A DNA stretch of 64,000 nucleotides from Anadara kagoshimensis (lineage: Eukaryota > Mollusca > Bivalvia > Arcoida > Arcidae). The position numbers were made by a program, and so were the translations under genes. The notes below the pieces were generated by a model that was given only the letters and a program-made list of their open reading frames with translations, did not search any database and had not been told where the DNA came from. This document shows, piece after piece, positions 23,456 to 33,820 of the stretch (within the stretch, counting starts at the first letter, position 1; each line of letters begins with the position of its first letter). Location: NCBI GenBank assembly GCA_021292105.1, contig CM037871.1, positions 59,108,866 to 59,172,865 of the forward strand, read 5' to 3'.

Positions 23456-23843
23456 CAACATAATCGTGTAATGAATAACATTTAAATGGATTGTATATTT
23501 GTATTTTGTTTTATAAAAAGAATATATCAGTATATATCTTTTTGTATTTTTATATTCATATTAACAATATGATGTTGTCAATAAAACAATTTATAGATAT
23601 TCAGTGTGTAACATTTTAATTTCAGCGTTTAGTCTATACACAAAAATGGGAGATGCCTAGCTTTCCAGTACACCTGTCCTCACTTCCTCGGTCCTCGAGT
23701 TCAACCTAATGTGCCAACTTTGTTAAGAGATTAAAGTTTGAATATGGATTGATATGTCTTGATAAATATAAACAATAAAAGAACGGTAACGTAATCATTT
23801 TGAATTTAATATTCGAAATGAGTAGTAGCACTCAGACCCAATA

Positions 23844-23963
23844 ATGGTGGGATCGATGTATGTGTCAGATCCAGATGTGTGGAGGAGATTTTTCACAGAT
23901 TTAATGGATGGAAAATCGATTATAGAAGACATCGAGGTTGAGATTCAGGTGGTGCAGGTATAG
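23844..23963 (+). pseudogene. Short decayed frame, unit 1
   Basis: Forty codons from an ATG beginning MVGSMYVSDPDVWRRFF. A Gly-rich patch (GGAGIAGMYAK) follows in another frame past 23,950. The same arrangement is at about 53,482-53,640. Too short to assign; it probably belongs to the same former element as the two frames upstream. Confidence 0.25.
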
Positions 23964-24044
23964 CGGGAATGTATGCTAAAAGTCGTACATGATACCGGTG
24001 CCTTCATACTGTAAAGAAAAATCGTAGTCGGTGAGCAAGTGACG

Positions 24045-25074
24045 TAGCGTGTTGACTGTGAAACAAATACACCATAAGTAGTAGGAGGTATATTGATAGT
24101 TAAAATTGAAAAATTGAAGTCATCACGTCACTAAGTCAAAATTTGCAGAATCGTTTCTATTTTATTTCAACCTGACTAGAAATAGATTTGATGACAGTCC
24201 TCTCTTCAGATTTAAGAAGTTTCTGCATAAATTCTGCTTCATACGAATTAAAACAAATCGGCTGGCAATCGAGTTCACAGTTTGTGTCTATTGGTATACC
24301 AACTCACGGTCTGTTGGAAAATTTTAATTCCAAACACTGCAAATGTGTTGTCTATCAAACATTTTGTTGATAGTATATTTTTGTTTGCAATCCGCATGGT
24401 TCTTGACAAAATAACCGGAATCAGCACTAAGGTTTTTTTTGTAAAAGACTAGCAAGTAATTGCAAAATGTAGTATACACCGTGTACAACCATTTTCAAGA
24501 TAGAATCGTTGTAGTTCCCGTGTGACTCGCATATAAGGTATGATAGAATCGCACATTCTCGCTTCAAATACAAACACGAAGCAAGATGTTGTTACTTTAT
24601 TACTCATGTGGGAACAAAACGTCTTGCATTAAATCAGACTAATGTATTGCAAATTAAAGCAAAATGTAACAATCGTATTCACGTGTAGCATCTTGCAATA
24701 AAGCTGAAATAGTACAAGGCAATGCAAAAATGTAATACGAAGTACAATGTATTGCAAAATGATGAAAAAATCTAATACATAATGATATTGGCACGTGTAA
24801 ATTCTTGTGATGAACTTGAAGCATTACTAAAAAATGTTAAAATTAATGTGTGCACATGTGTATATAAAACGTTTGAATAAACCACGTATAAAACGTTTGA
24901 ATAAACCACGTGCGCACACGTGTAAATGAAAAGTTAAATAAAGTCTTTAGTATTACCAAGCAATAGATACAGTAGTACACGAAAGTGTAAACAATAAATC
25001 AAATGTTAATCAAGACAGTACACAAATATAAATTACCAAGATCTTGCAAAAAGAGCCCGATATAAAATATTGCT
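24045..25074. other. Unit 2 left flank
   Basis: Matches 5,563-6,560. Contains an extra tandem copy of CCACGTATAAAACGTTTGAA-like sequence near 24,880-24,905 and diverged 78-bp-type repeats. No gene recognised. Confidence 0.55.
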
Positions 25075-25990
25075 AAGTAATGCAAAACTATGTCATGTGT
25101 GTACGCACATGTACACAAAACATCTTGCAAACAAACTTGACTTGAAGAAATACAGGGTAATACAAAAATGTGTAATGTGTGTACGCACATGTACACAAAA
25201 CATCTTGTAAACAAACTTGACTTGAAGAAATACATGGTAATACAAAAATGTGTAATGTGTGTACGCACGTGTAAACAAACATCGTGCAACAAACTTGACT
25301 TGAAGAAATACATGGTATTACAAAAATGTGTAATGTGTGTACGCACGTGTAAACAAACATCGTGCAACAAACTTGACTTGAAGAAATACATGGTAATACA
25401 AAAATGTGTAATGTGTGTACGCACGTGTACACAAACATCAGCAACAAACTTGACTTGAAGAAATACAGGGTAATACAAAAATGTGTAATGTGTGTACGCA
25501 AATGTACACAAAACATCTTGTAAACAAACTTGACTTGAAGAAATACATGGTAATACAAAAATGTGTAATGTGTGTACGCACGTGTAAACAAACATCGTGC
25601 AACAAACTTGACTTGAAGAAATACAGGGTAATACAAAAATGTGTAATGTGTGTACGCACATGTACACAAACATCTTGCAAACAAACTTGACTTGAAGAAA
25701 TACATGGTAATACAAAAATGTGTAATGTGTGTACGCACGTGTACACAAACATCGTGCAACAAACTTGACTTGAAGAAATACAAGGTAATACAAAAATGTG
25801 TAATGTGTGTACGCACGTGTAAACAAACATCGTGCAACAAACTTGACATGAAGAAATACAAGGTAATACAAAAATGTGTAATGTGTGTACGCACGTGTAC
25901 ACAAATCATCTTGCAAACAAACTTGACACAACAAGCATCTAGCAATAAACCTTAATTATTAAAAAGTCATGCAAAATATATTATGTGTAT
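25075..25990. repeat. 78-bp tandem array, unit 2 (about 11 copies)
   Basis: Same 78-79 bp unit as 6,566-6,965, about twice as many copies. Alternating 78- and 79-base repeats (CTTGCAAACAAAC against CGTGCAACAAAC) shift the frame of the incidental minus-strand reading frames. Confidence 0.92.
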
Positions 25991-26436
25991 CACACGTGTT
26001 CACAAAACAGATAGCATTAAACCTTGAATATAACAATGCAATGCAAAATGTATAAGTTTTTTTTGCTTATTCAATTGAATTAGACAGTCGAACCAACCTC
26101 AAAGGCCACCTCTATATAAAAACCACCTGCTTTTTTATATTTTTTTATTTTTGTAAAGCAAACATGAAATATCATAGTTCTACATAATTGTTATATACAA
26201 TCATAATACAATATATACAATATACAGATTTTCTGCATGGTTATTCAATACATGTAAATAGTGAAAAGAAATTAGAACACTGTAAATATATTTCCAAAAC
26301 CTATCAAAAATTTCTAATTTTCCCAAATTGCTTAATCTTATTCTTTCTAATGCTATATTATAGTTCAATTTTGTTCTTAAACTGTTAAAATTTAATTTGC
26401 TATCATTTGATCTGGCGTTGTATATATAATTTCTTA

Positions 26437-26640
26437 CTAGGATAAATATGAATTTAAAGGTTTTAATTTTTCCGAAATGTATGGGTTACCGAAGATAGCC
26501 GTTTTAGGATTTATTTCTAAATTTATTCCATTATTTTCAAATAAATTTTCTAATTTCTCCCAAAGATTATAAACATGTTGACACTCCCAAAACAAATGTA
26601 CTATATTTTCCGCAAATGTGTTAAAATTTACATTTATCAT
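26437..26640 (-). pseudogene. LINE C-terminal Cys/His segment
   Basis: Encodes NIVHLFWECQHVYNLWEKL, a form of the HLFWEC-x-LW motif found near the C-terminus of Tx1/L1-like LINE polyproteins, possibly a zinc-binding knuckle. Fragment of the element, not an independent gene. Confidence 0.65.
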
Positions 26641-27858
26641 CTGTTCTTATTCCAATTTTTTTCAGATAACTATTTGTTGCTAAAATTATTATTTATTCTA
26701 TACTGAAACCATTGGAGATAGTATTTTTGGTTGTATAAAAAGGTATGCTATTGTAAATTTTCCATTCTTTATCTAATGTTAAACTCTGATTTCCATTTTA
26801 TTTCACTTGTCTGTATTTTGTTTGTCTTAATTAAACATAAGTACATGTCTTTAGCGCCTTTTTTAGATTTAAAAATTATTTTTAAGTGAAACGGTATAAA
26901 CGGGTTTATTGTTTTAATGTTGTTGGGGTGTATCTTAAGTGTTTTTATATACTCTTTAATTGAATTTATAAGACTTTTATACTCTAGAAAATTTGTTTTG
27001 ATGTATTTTAGTTTAAAAGTTTCATAATTCAGTAATTGTTGGTTTTCATCTATTAAATCTTTTATGAAAACGATATTATTTTTCAAATATTTATAAAGTA
27101 TTGTTTCATTTTTATTTTTATATTTATATTACACCATATGCACGAAGATTCAATGTCGTTCCAGTTTTGAGGCTGATTTTATTTGTAAAATAGACCATGC
27201 TTCCAAAACATCTTTCCAAAATGTATTTTTAATATTATGTATTTTCTTATTTAAATATTCACTCCCATAGTGGCAATGTCATTACTTTGAAAATTAAAAC
27301 TTCTAGATAACCTTAAACATTTAGAATCACTTTGTAAGAGTCTTCGTATCCAGGTCATTTTAAGGCTTTGATGAAAGATGTAAGATCGATCATTTTTAAC
27401 CCTCCCTTCTGATATTTTGAATTATTATATCTCTTTTGATTCTGTCAATTTTATTGTTCCAGATAAATAAAGTCATAAAATAAAGTGTTTAATTTATATA
27501 TTAACTCATTTGTAGGATTAGGTAAACTTATGAATAAGTGATTGAATTTTGAAATAACAAGCGATTTATTAAAGTAATTTTACCGAGGTGTCAAACTTCT
27601 CGTTTTCCATATCTGAATTAATTTTTCTGCTTGTTTAACTTTTCCATCATAGTTTAAAGATATCATTTTATCTAAATCTACATGAAATTTTATTCCTAAT
27701 AAAGTAAAAGTATGTCACTCTAGTTTTAAATCGATGATTAAATGTTTCTCCAGAAAATTTTGCAACCTATCCAAACTGTTTTACATTTATTTATATTGGT
27801 ATTCAATCCAGAAATGTTGGCAAAGAAATTTAAAGTTTTTAAAGATTCATCTATAGAT

Positions 27859-28525
27859 TTATAAGACCCATCTAAATAAGAGATGTGTCATCAGCAATTG
27901 TGAAATTTTAAATTCTTCTTTATTTATTGTAATACCTTCTTTATTATTTTTTATCATAAAACTTACTATTTCGGCACATATTGAAAACAGTAACTCAAAA
28001 TTGGATCCACTTGTCTCACTCCCCTGCCTACCGCAAAAAATTCTGAGACAATGCTGTTTTGCACTACTGCAGAAGAAATATTTGTATATAAGATTTTTAT
28101 CCATCTTTTAATAGACTCCCCAAAATTGAAAGAACCTCGAATAAAAAATCCCACGATACTGAATCATATGCTTTTTGAAAATCAATCAAATGTAACATAC
28201 CAGGTATGTTATTGTTTTCAGTATATGTCATTGTATCAGCGATTAGCTTAATATTTTCAGCTATGTGTCTACCACTTACAAAACCAGTTTGGTTCTCTGA
28301 TATTATTTTATTTGAGACAGATTTAAAACGCTCTGCTATACAACCAGAAGCTATTTTATATACAACATTTAGTAAAGTGATCGGTCTCCAGTTTTGTAAA
28401 TATTCTCTCGGCTTATCTCCTTCGGGTATACACATAATAATTCCTTGTTTCTGAGTTATAGACAAATCCCCCTTTATGTAACCTTCATTTATTGACCTTA
28501 GTTCATATATTTCCAAAACTTTCAA
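27859..28525 (-). pseudogene. LINE reverse transcriptase fragment with broken active-site box
   Basis: The part at 28,097-28,525 encodes QGIIMCIPEGDKPREYLQNW, RPITLLNVVYK, TGFVSGRHIAENI and LIDFQKAYDSVSWDF, the classic palm and finger motifs of non-LTR reverse transcriptases. Next come a shifted segment with SEFFAVGRGVRQVDP (Val in place of the usual Gly of the QGDP motif) and ICAEIVSFMIKNN. The codons of the ADDTSL catalytic box are present near 27,885-27,900 but a one-base loss just before them puts them out of frame after FKISQ. The element therefore cannot make an active enzyme. Confidence 0.85.
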
Positions 28526-28686
28526 ATTTTTTTTAAAAAATCTACCTTTAACCCATCAGACCCCGGACTCTTGTTATTTTTCATTTTCTTTAATACAGAC
28601 AAAACTTTATTATTACTTATTTCTCCCTCCAGTTTTGTTTTAAATTGTCATTTTGGTTTAGTTTATTTATATCTATCAGTTTAAAT

Positions 28687-28881
28687 TCATTTTTTAAATC
28701 TATTTTTTCTGTCTTTTTCATAGAGTTTTGAATAAAATGATTTAACTTCATTAAGAATTTCTTTTTGATTAGTTATTTCGTTTCCACTTTTATCTATTAG
28801 TCTACTAATCGTTTTATTTTCGAAATTATGATTTTCCAAATTAAGAAAGTATTTATTTGGTTTTTCCCCTTCTCGATCCAC
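28687..28881 (-). pseudogene. LINE linker between endonuclease and RT
   Basis: Encodes EGEKPNKYFLNLE, then NEITNQKEILNEVKSFYSKL, the usual pre-RT linker of L1/Tx1-like elements. Fragment only. Confidence 0.6.
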
Positions 28882-29199
28882 TGCACTCTTGATCTTATTA
28901 TACTACCTTTTAATTTTTCATTTCTAACGGTTTCCAAATTTTCTTTTAAATCCTGCAACACCGATAGGTCTTGGTTTAAATTTTTTTATTTATTTTAATT
29001 TTGATTTTTTAAATTAGTTTCTACTTTATTTTTTTCCTTTTTAATGAAAGATGAGTGTGCAATACATTTTCCTCGGATTTCCATTAAAAGTGTTTCTAGG
29101 AATAGTTGGTCAGATATTGTAAACTGTATATTATCTATATTTTTAAATTATCTAAGTTATATAAAGGTACCATGTATTGTTTAACAGTATCTTTTATAC

Positions 29200-29985
29200 A
29201 TCGTTTAATTTTATCAATGAACACCTGATCGCGTAATAAGTTAGCGTTAAATTTCCAAAGGCCCCTACCCTTAACAAAATTATTTGGCTTAAGAGACAAG
29301 ATTACCATAGAATGATCCGACCTATACTGGGTTCAATTTGAACTTTACATACTTGATTAAATATACTGTCACTTATTAGAAAAAAGTCCAATCTAGATTG
29401 TTTAAGAGGTTTACTTCTTCTCATGTATACCTTTTTAAATTAGGATACAGTTTTCTAAAAGGATCAGTCAAATTGTACGTATCTTTAATTTCCAAAACCT
29501 TTTTTCTAGCCCTTGGGTTATTTATATTTTATATTTATCCATATCAAGATCAGGTTCTTGTATCAAATTAAAATCTCCACATATTATTTGTTGTGCAACT
29601 AAGTGTCTCTATGTCTAACTAATTTTGTATAAAAATCAGGTGAATCATTATTAGGGCCATATAAATTCAGTAAATTAAATCTGAAATTATTCATTTCTAC
29701 ATCTAATATTAAAAAATTACCATCGGTATCTGTTATTTCTTTATGTATTTTAACATCTGAACCCTTTTGAAAAAGAATACAAACACCCCTAGCGTTTGAT
29801 GTATATGCGGAAAAAAAGCTTTTACCACCATTGACTTTTTACTGTATTTTCAATTGCACTCGAAAAATGTACATCTTGTAAGCAATAAATATGACAATTC
29901 ATATCTTTAAGGTAACTAAAAACATCGTGCCGTTTCTTAAAATCGGATAAACCTCTACAATTATAAGACAATATTCTAATTACAT
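29200..29985 (-). pseudogene. LINE endonuclease-type fragment
   Basis: Minus-strand codons for SYNCRGLSDFKKRHDVF and CLQDVHFSS near 29,970-29,855 match the start of APE-type LINE endonucleases, where the usual Glu of the LQE motif is Asp here. Further down, LYGPNNDSPDF appears near 29,665-29,635. Many stops interrupt the frame. Confidence 0.6.
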
Positions 29986-30148
29986 GTCAAACGTTTTATC
30001 ATCGCTTTTATCTACACTCATGATTTAAATGATATAATAACAATGCGTTGTAATATAAACAAAAACTTATACATATAATCTACATGCAGTAAAAGATAAC
30101 TTTTACAAAAATACAACTACGTTTTGACTATTCATGTTTGCTTGCATT

Positions 30149-30153
<5 letters not shown>

Positions 30154-30204
<51 letters not shown>
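30154..30204. repeat. (GA)n microsatellite at the LINE 5' end
   Basis: 51 bases of GA directly next to the right-hand target duplication. Absent from the empty sites of units 1 and 3, so it arrived with, or grew after, the LINE insertion. Confidence 0.9.
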
Positions 30205-30205
<1 letters not shown>

Positions 30206-30341
30206 ACCTGGTTTTAAAGGCTATTAAATTTTATCCATATTCCTCTTTATTCATTTATTTGAGCCTGTATATAAAAGTCACCTTTCGTTAAGGTAACTTT
30301 TTCTGATACCCTTGGGTGGTCTTTTTTGACAGGTTTGACTG

Positions 30342-31948
30342 TAAATAATATTTCAGTCTAAGCAGTAAATACGCTGACAGGTCGCTTCTATATGGGTATG
30401 TTTATACGGATATTTATACATAAGTTCGAGTGTGCAGTAATCCGTGCATTTCGACTATACTATTACAATGATAAAAGAATTTTTATTGAATTTTTAAAGA
30501 TTTGTTATGACATGTTTAAACAGTCCAATGTTTACAAATAATTCAACAATTAAACTTCCTCTTCGCTTCTCGGAGGTTCACTCATTTTTCTGTAAATTTC
30601 GTAAGCTTCTTGGAATTGTTCATGGGAAGTTATCTTTTAATTTTTTTATTTTAACACGCATTTACCTTAATATGCTATTTAATTGATTGAAATTTGAAGT
30701 TTGGACTTTGTTGTAATATATATACTGTGCAGAGCAGACGTGAAGGTGAGTAAAATAATATATTAAATTACACAAAAATAATAACATGATTGTTGATATT
30801 TTTAAACTATTTCTGTAGTATGTTTTATTTTATATATACATGAAATGATGATACAGTTCAAAACAATATCTATCAATAATATGATTTAATATAAATATAT
30901 AATACAGTTTGTATCGTGACCAAAAAATATACATGGCGTAATGCCAATATAATTATTTCGTTTATTGTAATTTGTCCCTAATTGAAAAAGGAAACCCTTT
31001 TTCATTTAAAAAAGCCTGGCTGCTTGAAAAAAATTGTTGACTAAGGGATATTGCAAGCATAGGCTTATCAATGCCTTAAAAAAGTTTTATGACCGTCATC
31101 ACAGTATTATTTATAAATTTGATTTCTCTGTGTCCAGGATTGCTCTGGATATATTTGACGTCCCATAGTCCCATGCTCCTTTCATACAATTTTGATTACA
31201 CACGTGGCGGGTGTAGCTAGCTAAACAGGATGTGCCTACCCTTCCGAAGCAACTGGCCTCACTTCCCTTGTGAAAGTTCTCGTGTATAAGTTAACTTGTC
31301 AGTTCCAAAGTTTTTACTTTGCTTCTGGATTGTTATTCGGACATGGATTAGTATGTTTGTTTTTGATCAAAATTAGTACGAAAAGAAAAGTGTTTATTGT
31401 CTTTGTCTTCCACATTTTTTTCCTTATTCAGTGACAGTGGTTTATGTCTGCTTTCTCGACGTTCAAGTAGTCGAATCAATATATACTAAAATAAAGTTTA
31501 ATCGATACAGAGAACAATTGTGCATATTTGAAAAGGCATTTTAGTCGGTATACGAGTCGAGCATTGTTATTGAATTTTCTTTTTGCTCAATTAACAATAA
31601 TCATTCTCGTTTATGACATAGCGAGGCGTGCGTTTGTGTGTGAACTAATATTCTCCCTTTACTGGGCCAAATTCAATCAAATTTGGCGAGGAAGGTCTTT
31701 AGATGACACAAATTAAAGTTTGCGCGATTTAACTTTCTGCGATATCAAAGATGACCGCTACTATTATAAATAGATAAAAAGCGATAAATGACCGAAACTG
31801 TTTTATTTATCATTCAATTTGGTTCAAGTTTGTTGTATAGAAAGAAGTACAACTCGGTTTATCATATGTAACGGTGTTTCCAAGCATTTTGATAGAGTCG
31901 TTATTAGCGGAATATTCAAATAATTGAAGGTTGGTTGATTTAATTTGG
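30342..31948. other. Upstream non-coding DNA of HSPA12 copy B
   Basis: Matches 7,206-8,766. Holds the donor-like site at 30,746 and the dispersed CCTCACTTCCCTTG repeat at about 31,225-31,410. No gene. Confidence 0.6.
30733..30751 (+). promoter_or_regulatory. Candidate 5'-UTR exon splice donor, copy B
   Basis: GCAGACGTGAAG followed by GTGAGT (donor at 30,746), matching 7,604 and 55,770. Confidence 0.35.
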
Positions 31949-32211
31949 TTTTCTCCCAGTCAACAATATTTTACTTACATCGAGACGCCACAAGTAAAGT
32001 GGCAATGAGAACTTTTATTCCCGCAATGCCCCTAGAGGAAGGTGCAGGGTTCTTTAACGTGCAATACCTGCCGTGGCGCAGTTTGTAAGGACACCTTGAT
32101 TTAGCCAATACTTAACGAAAGAACAGTCACTACCTATTTTCAAGTTTTGATAACGGGGTTCAAACCCACGGTCTTCCACAAACGAAGCGAACACATTACG
32201 TTTAGTGGGTG
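31949..32211 (-). mobile_element. tRNA-derived SINE, minus strand, unit 2
   Basis: Same insertion as 8,767-9,030 and 56,691-56,955, more diverged in the box B region (GGGTTTGAACCCCG). Confidence 0.7.
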
Positions 32212-33487
32212 GAGTATTCAAACGAGGTGCTTTATTTAGCAAGTTGAGCGATACAGGCCCAATTTGGACCCGTGTAACTATCCGATATATATACATTTTG
32301 TATGGTGATTGTTAAAGTAAAGAAATGAGTAAACAACATGACTTTAAATAAAAGTCTGAAATTGTTCAAAACACGCATTTAAACGGTAATTATATCAAGT
32401 CTGTCGACTTCATAAATATCATATAATTGAATTTGAATTATTGCCAAACTCAATAAAGCCTGTATAAGATTGAAATCCCTATGTATTTTAATTTTAGTGA
32501 AATCCATTGATATAGAGTAAAATAATTTAAGCTGGTAGATATCGACATTTGTGTTCTATGCTTACCCGATACCACCTGATAATATGCGTTAAATGTAAAC
32601 TGTTAGAGGACAGGTCCAGATTTCGCAATCATTTCTTAACTTTGTTTTCCTTAATTTAAATTTTCCAAATTTGAACGCTGAATAATTTTGTTAGTTTGCA
32701 ATATATTCACGAATTTAAGGTAGCATTTTAAAGACCACCTCAATCTTATATAATTTGTATTTAGCTTTGTCAAATTTTAATCTTAGTTTAAAAAAAATTA
32801 ATTAAAATCTTAGTTAAAAAAGCTGTGATATTATATAGAGTTTGTTGCTCGCAGTGTCTGAAGTGTCATGATAGAAGTAACTGTTTCATCGATGTTTGAT
32901 CATTTTTAAAACAGGCTTAACCAAATAACCAGGCAGTTTAAAAGTTTGTATTCTTTGTTACTAATAACACGTTGTTAATAACCATTTTGCCTTTCGCATT
33001 ATTTTTAATATTTGTAAAATTTTATTTTGTCAATGTAAATCGTTCTCAGTTTTGCCTTAACAGTTTGTTGATTTATGATATCCACATGCACAATTAATAC
33101 GTGATAGCATTTTCGGCTTTAACAAAATATGCATAGCACAGTCGTCTACAAAATAATAATAATAATAATAATAATAATAATTACTTTATTTTTTGTAGGA
33201 TTGCTTATTTGGACTGAGCCAACCTTACATAAGTCCCTCCAATATGTGTGATTACATACTATTAATGCAAAATAACATTTTGTTACATGTAGTAATTAAA
33301 AATAATTAAAATAATAATCATGCAAAATATAAAACATATGCTAAGTTGCTAAGTATAAAACTATGTACAAGTGTATATATGTATTAAACAAACAAACGTT
33401 AAGATAATATAATATTATAAATATAAATGACACAGGTTGGATCCATGCATGCGTTAATTAAATAACATGTGTTGTAATTAATTGCAG
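32212..33487. other. Upstream flank of HSPA12 copy B
   Basis: Matches 9,031-10,530, with a unit-2-specific insertion at 33,154-33,424. Ends at the acceptor ATTGCAG (33,481-33,487). Confidence 0.6.
33154..33424 (-). mobile_element. Retroelement 3' end with (ATT)n tail, only in unit 2
   Basis: Units 1 and 3 run straight from CGTCTACAAAAT into GACGCAGGTTGG. Unit 2 has about 270 extra bases that, on the minus strand, end in AATAAAGTAATTATTATTAT. A trinucleotide tail after an AATAAA-like signal suggests a truncated LINE or SINE 3' end. Family not assigned. Confidence 0.5.
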
Positions 33488-33499
33488 ATAATTTGATAA

Positions 33500-33820
33500 A
33501 TGGATAGCCCAGGGTCACACAAGAAACCCATTGTTGCCGCCATTGACTTCGGCACTTCATATTCCGGATACGCCTTCGCTTTGCTATTAGATTATGAAAA
33601 GAATCCGCAAGATTTTAAAGTACAATTAAATGAATGGACTACAAATTTTAACAGCGACCGGACGACCAAAACCCTTACCGCGGTTTTGTTCAATTCAAAG
33701 AAAAAGTTTGTTGCGTTTGGATATGAAGCACAAGAAAAGTTTGTAGACCTTATTGAGAAAAAGAAACATAGCGATTGGTATTATTTTACTAACTTCAAAA
33801 TGAAACTGTATGATCAAATG
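33500..33820 (+). CDS. HSPA12A: HSPA12 copy B, coding exon 1
   Basis: 107 codons, open, ending FKMKLYDQM before donor GTAAGT. Contains the phosphate-1 loop with Asp16 and Gly18-Thr19. Confidence 0.92.

Larger units (their letters stand above)
5563..24044 (+). repeat. Segmental duplication unit 1 (contains HSPA12 copy A)
   Basis: Sequence from TAGCGTGTTGACTGTGAAAC onward matches the starts of units 2 (24,045) and 3 (53,684). Homology runs through the 78-bp array, MITE, SINE, gene, 3' flank and decayed-frame block. Sequence left of 5,563 has no match before the other two starts, while the DNA just before 24,045 and 53,684 is nearly the same. This is the signature of head-to-tail tandem duplication. 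Length is about 18.5 kb. Confidence 0.9.
26135..30204 (-). mobile_element. Tx1/L1-like non-LTR retrotransposon, minus strand, inactive
   Basis: The 4.07-kb insertion has, in minus-strand order, an endonuclease-type segment (about 29,985 down to 29,200), a linker, a reverse transcriptase segment (about 28,525-27,860), a post-RT region (about 27,086-26,769) and a C-terminal Cys/His segment (about 26,640-26,437). The frame is broken by many indels and stops. No ORF1 is seen, so the 5' part is missing. It ends at its 5' side in a (CT)n tract on its own strand. Probable target duplication: CACCTGCTTTT (26,124-26,134) and CACCTGGTTTT (30,205-30,215), one mismatch. Clade assignment is from motif style only. 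Confidence 0.85.
26085..30341. mobile_element. Mariner-like MITE, unit 2, split by a LINE
   Basis: The left part is 26,085-26,134 (CAGTCGAACCAACC start) and the right part 30,205-30,341 (ends GACAGGTTTGACTG). Between them lies the LINE. The joined sequence corresponds to the uninterrupted elements at 7,030-7,205 and 55,205-55,375. Confidence 0.75.

Noticed and set aside
24999..25934. Minus-strand frames of up to 311 codons with Cys/Tyr/His-rich repeats
   Set aside because: They come from the 78-bp array (26 codons); several overlapping frames are open at once on both strands, and single-base length changes shift them without consequence.
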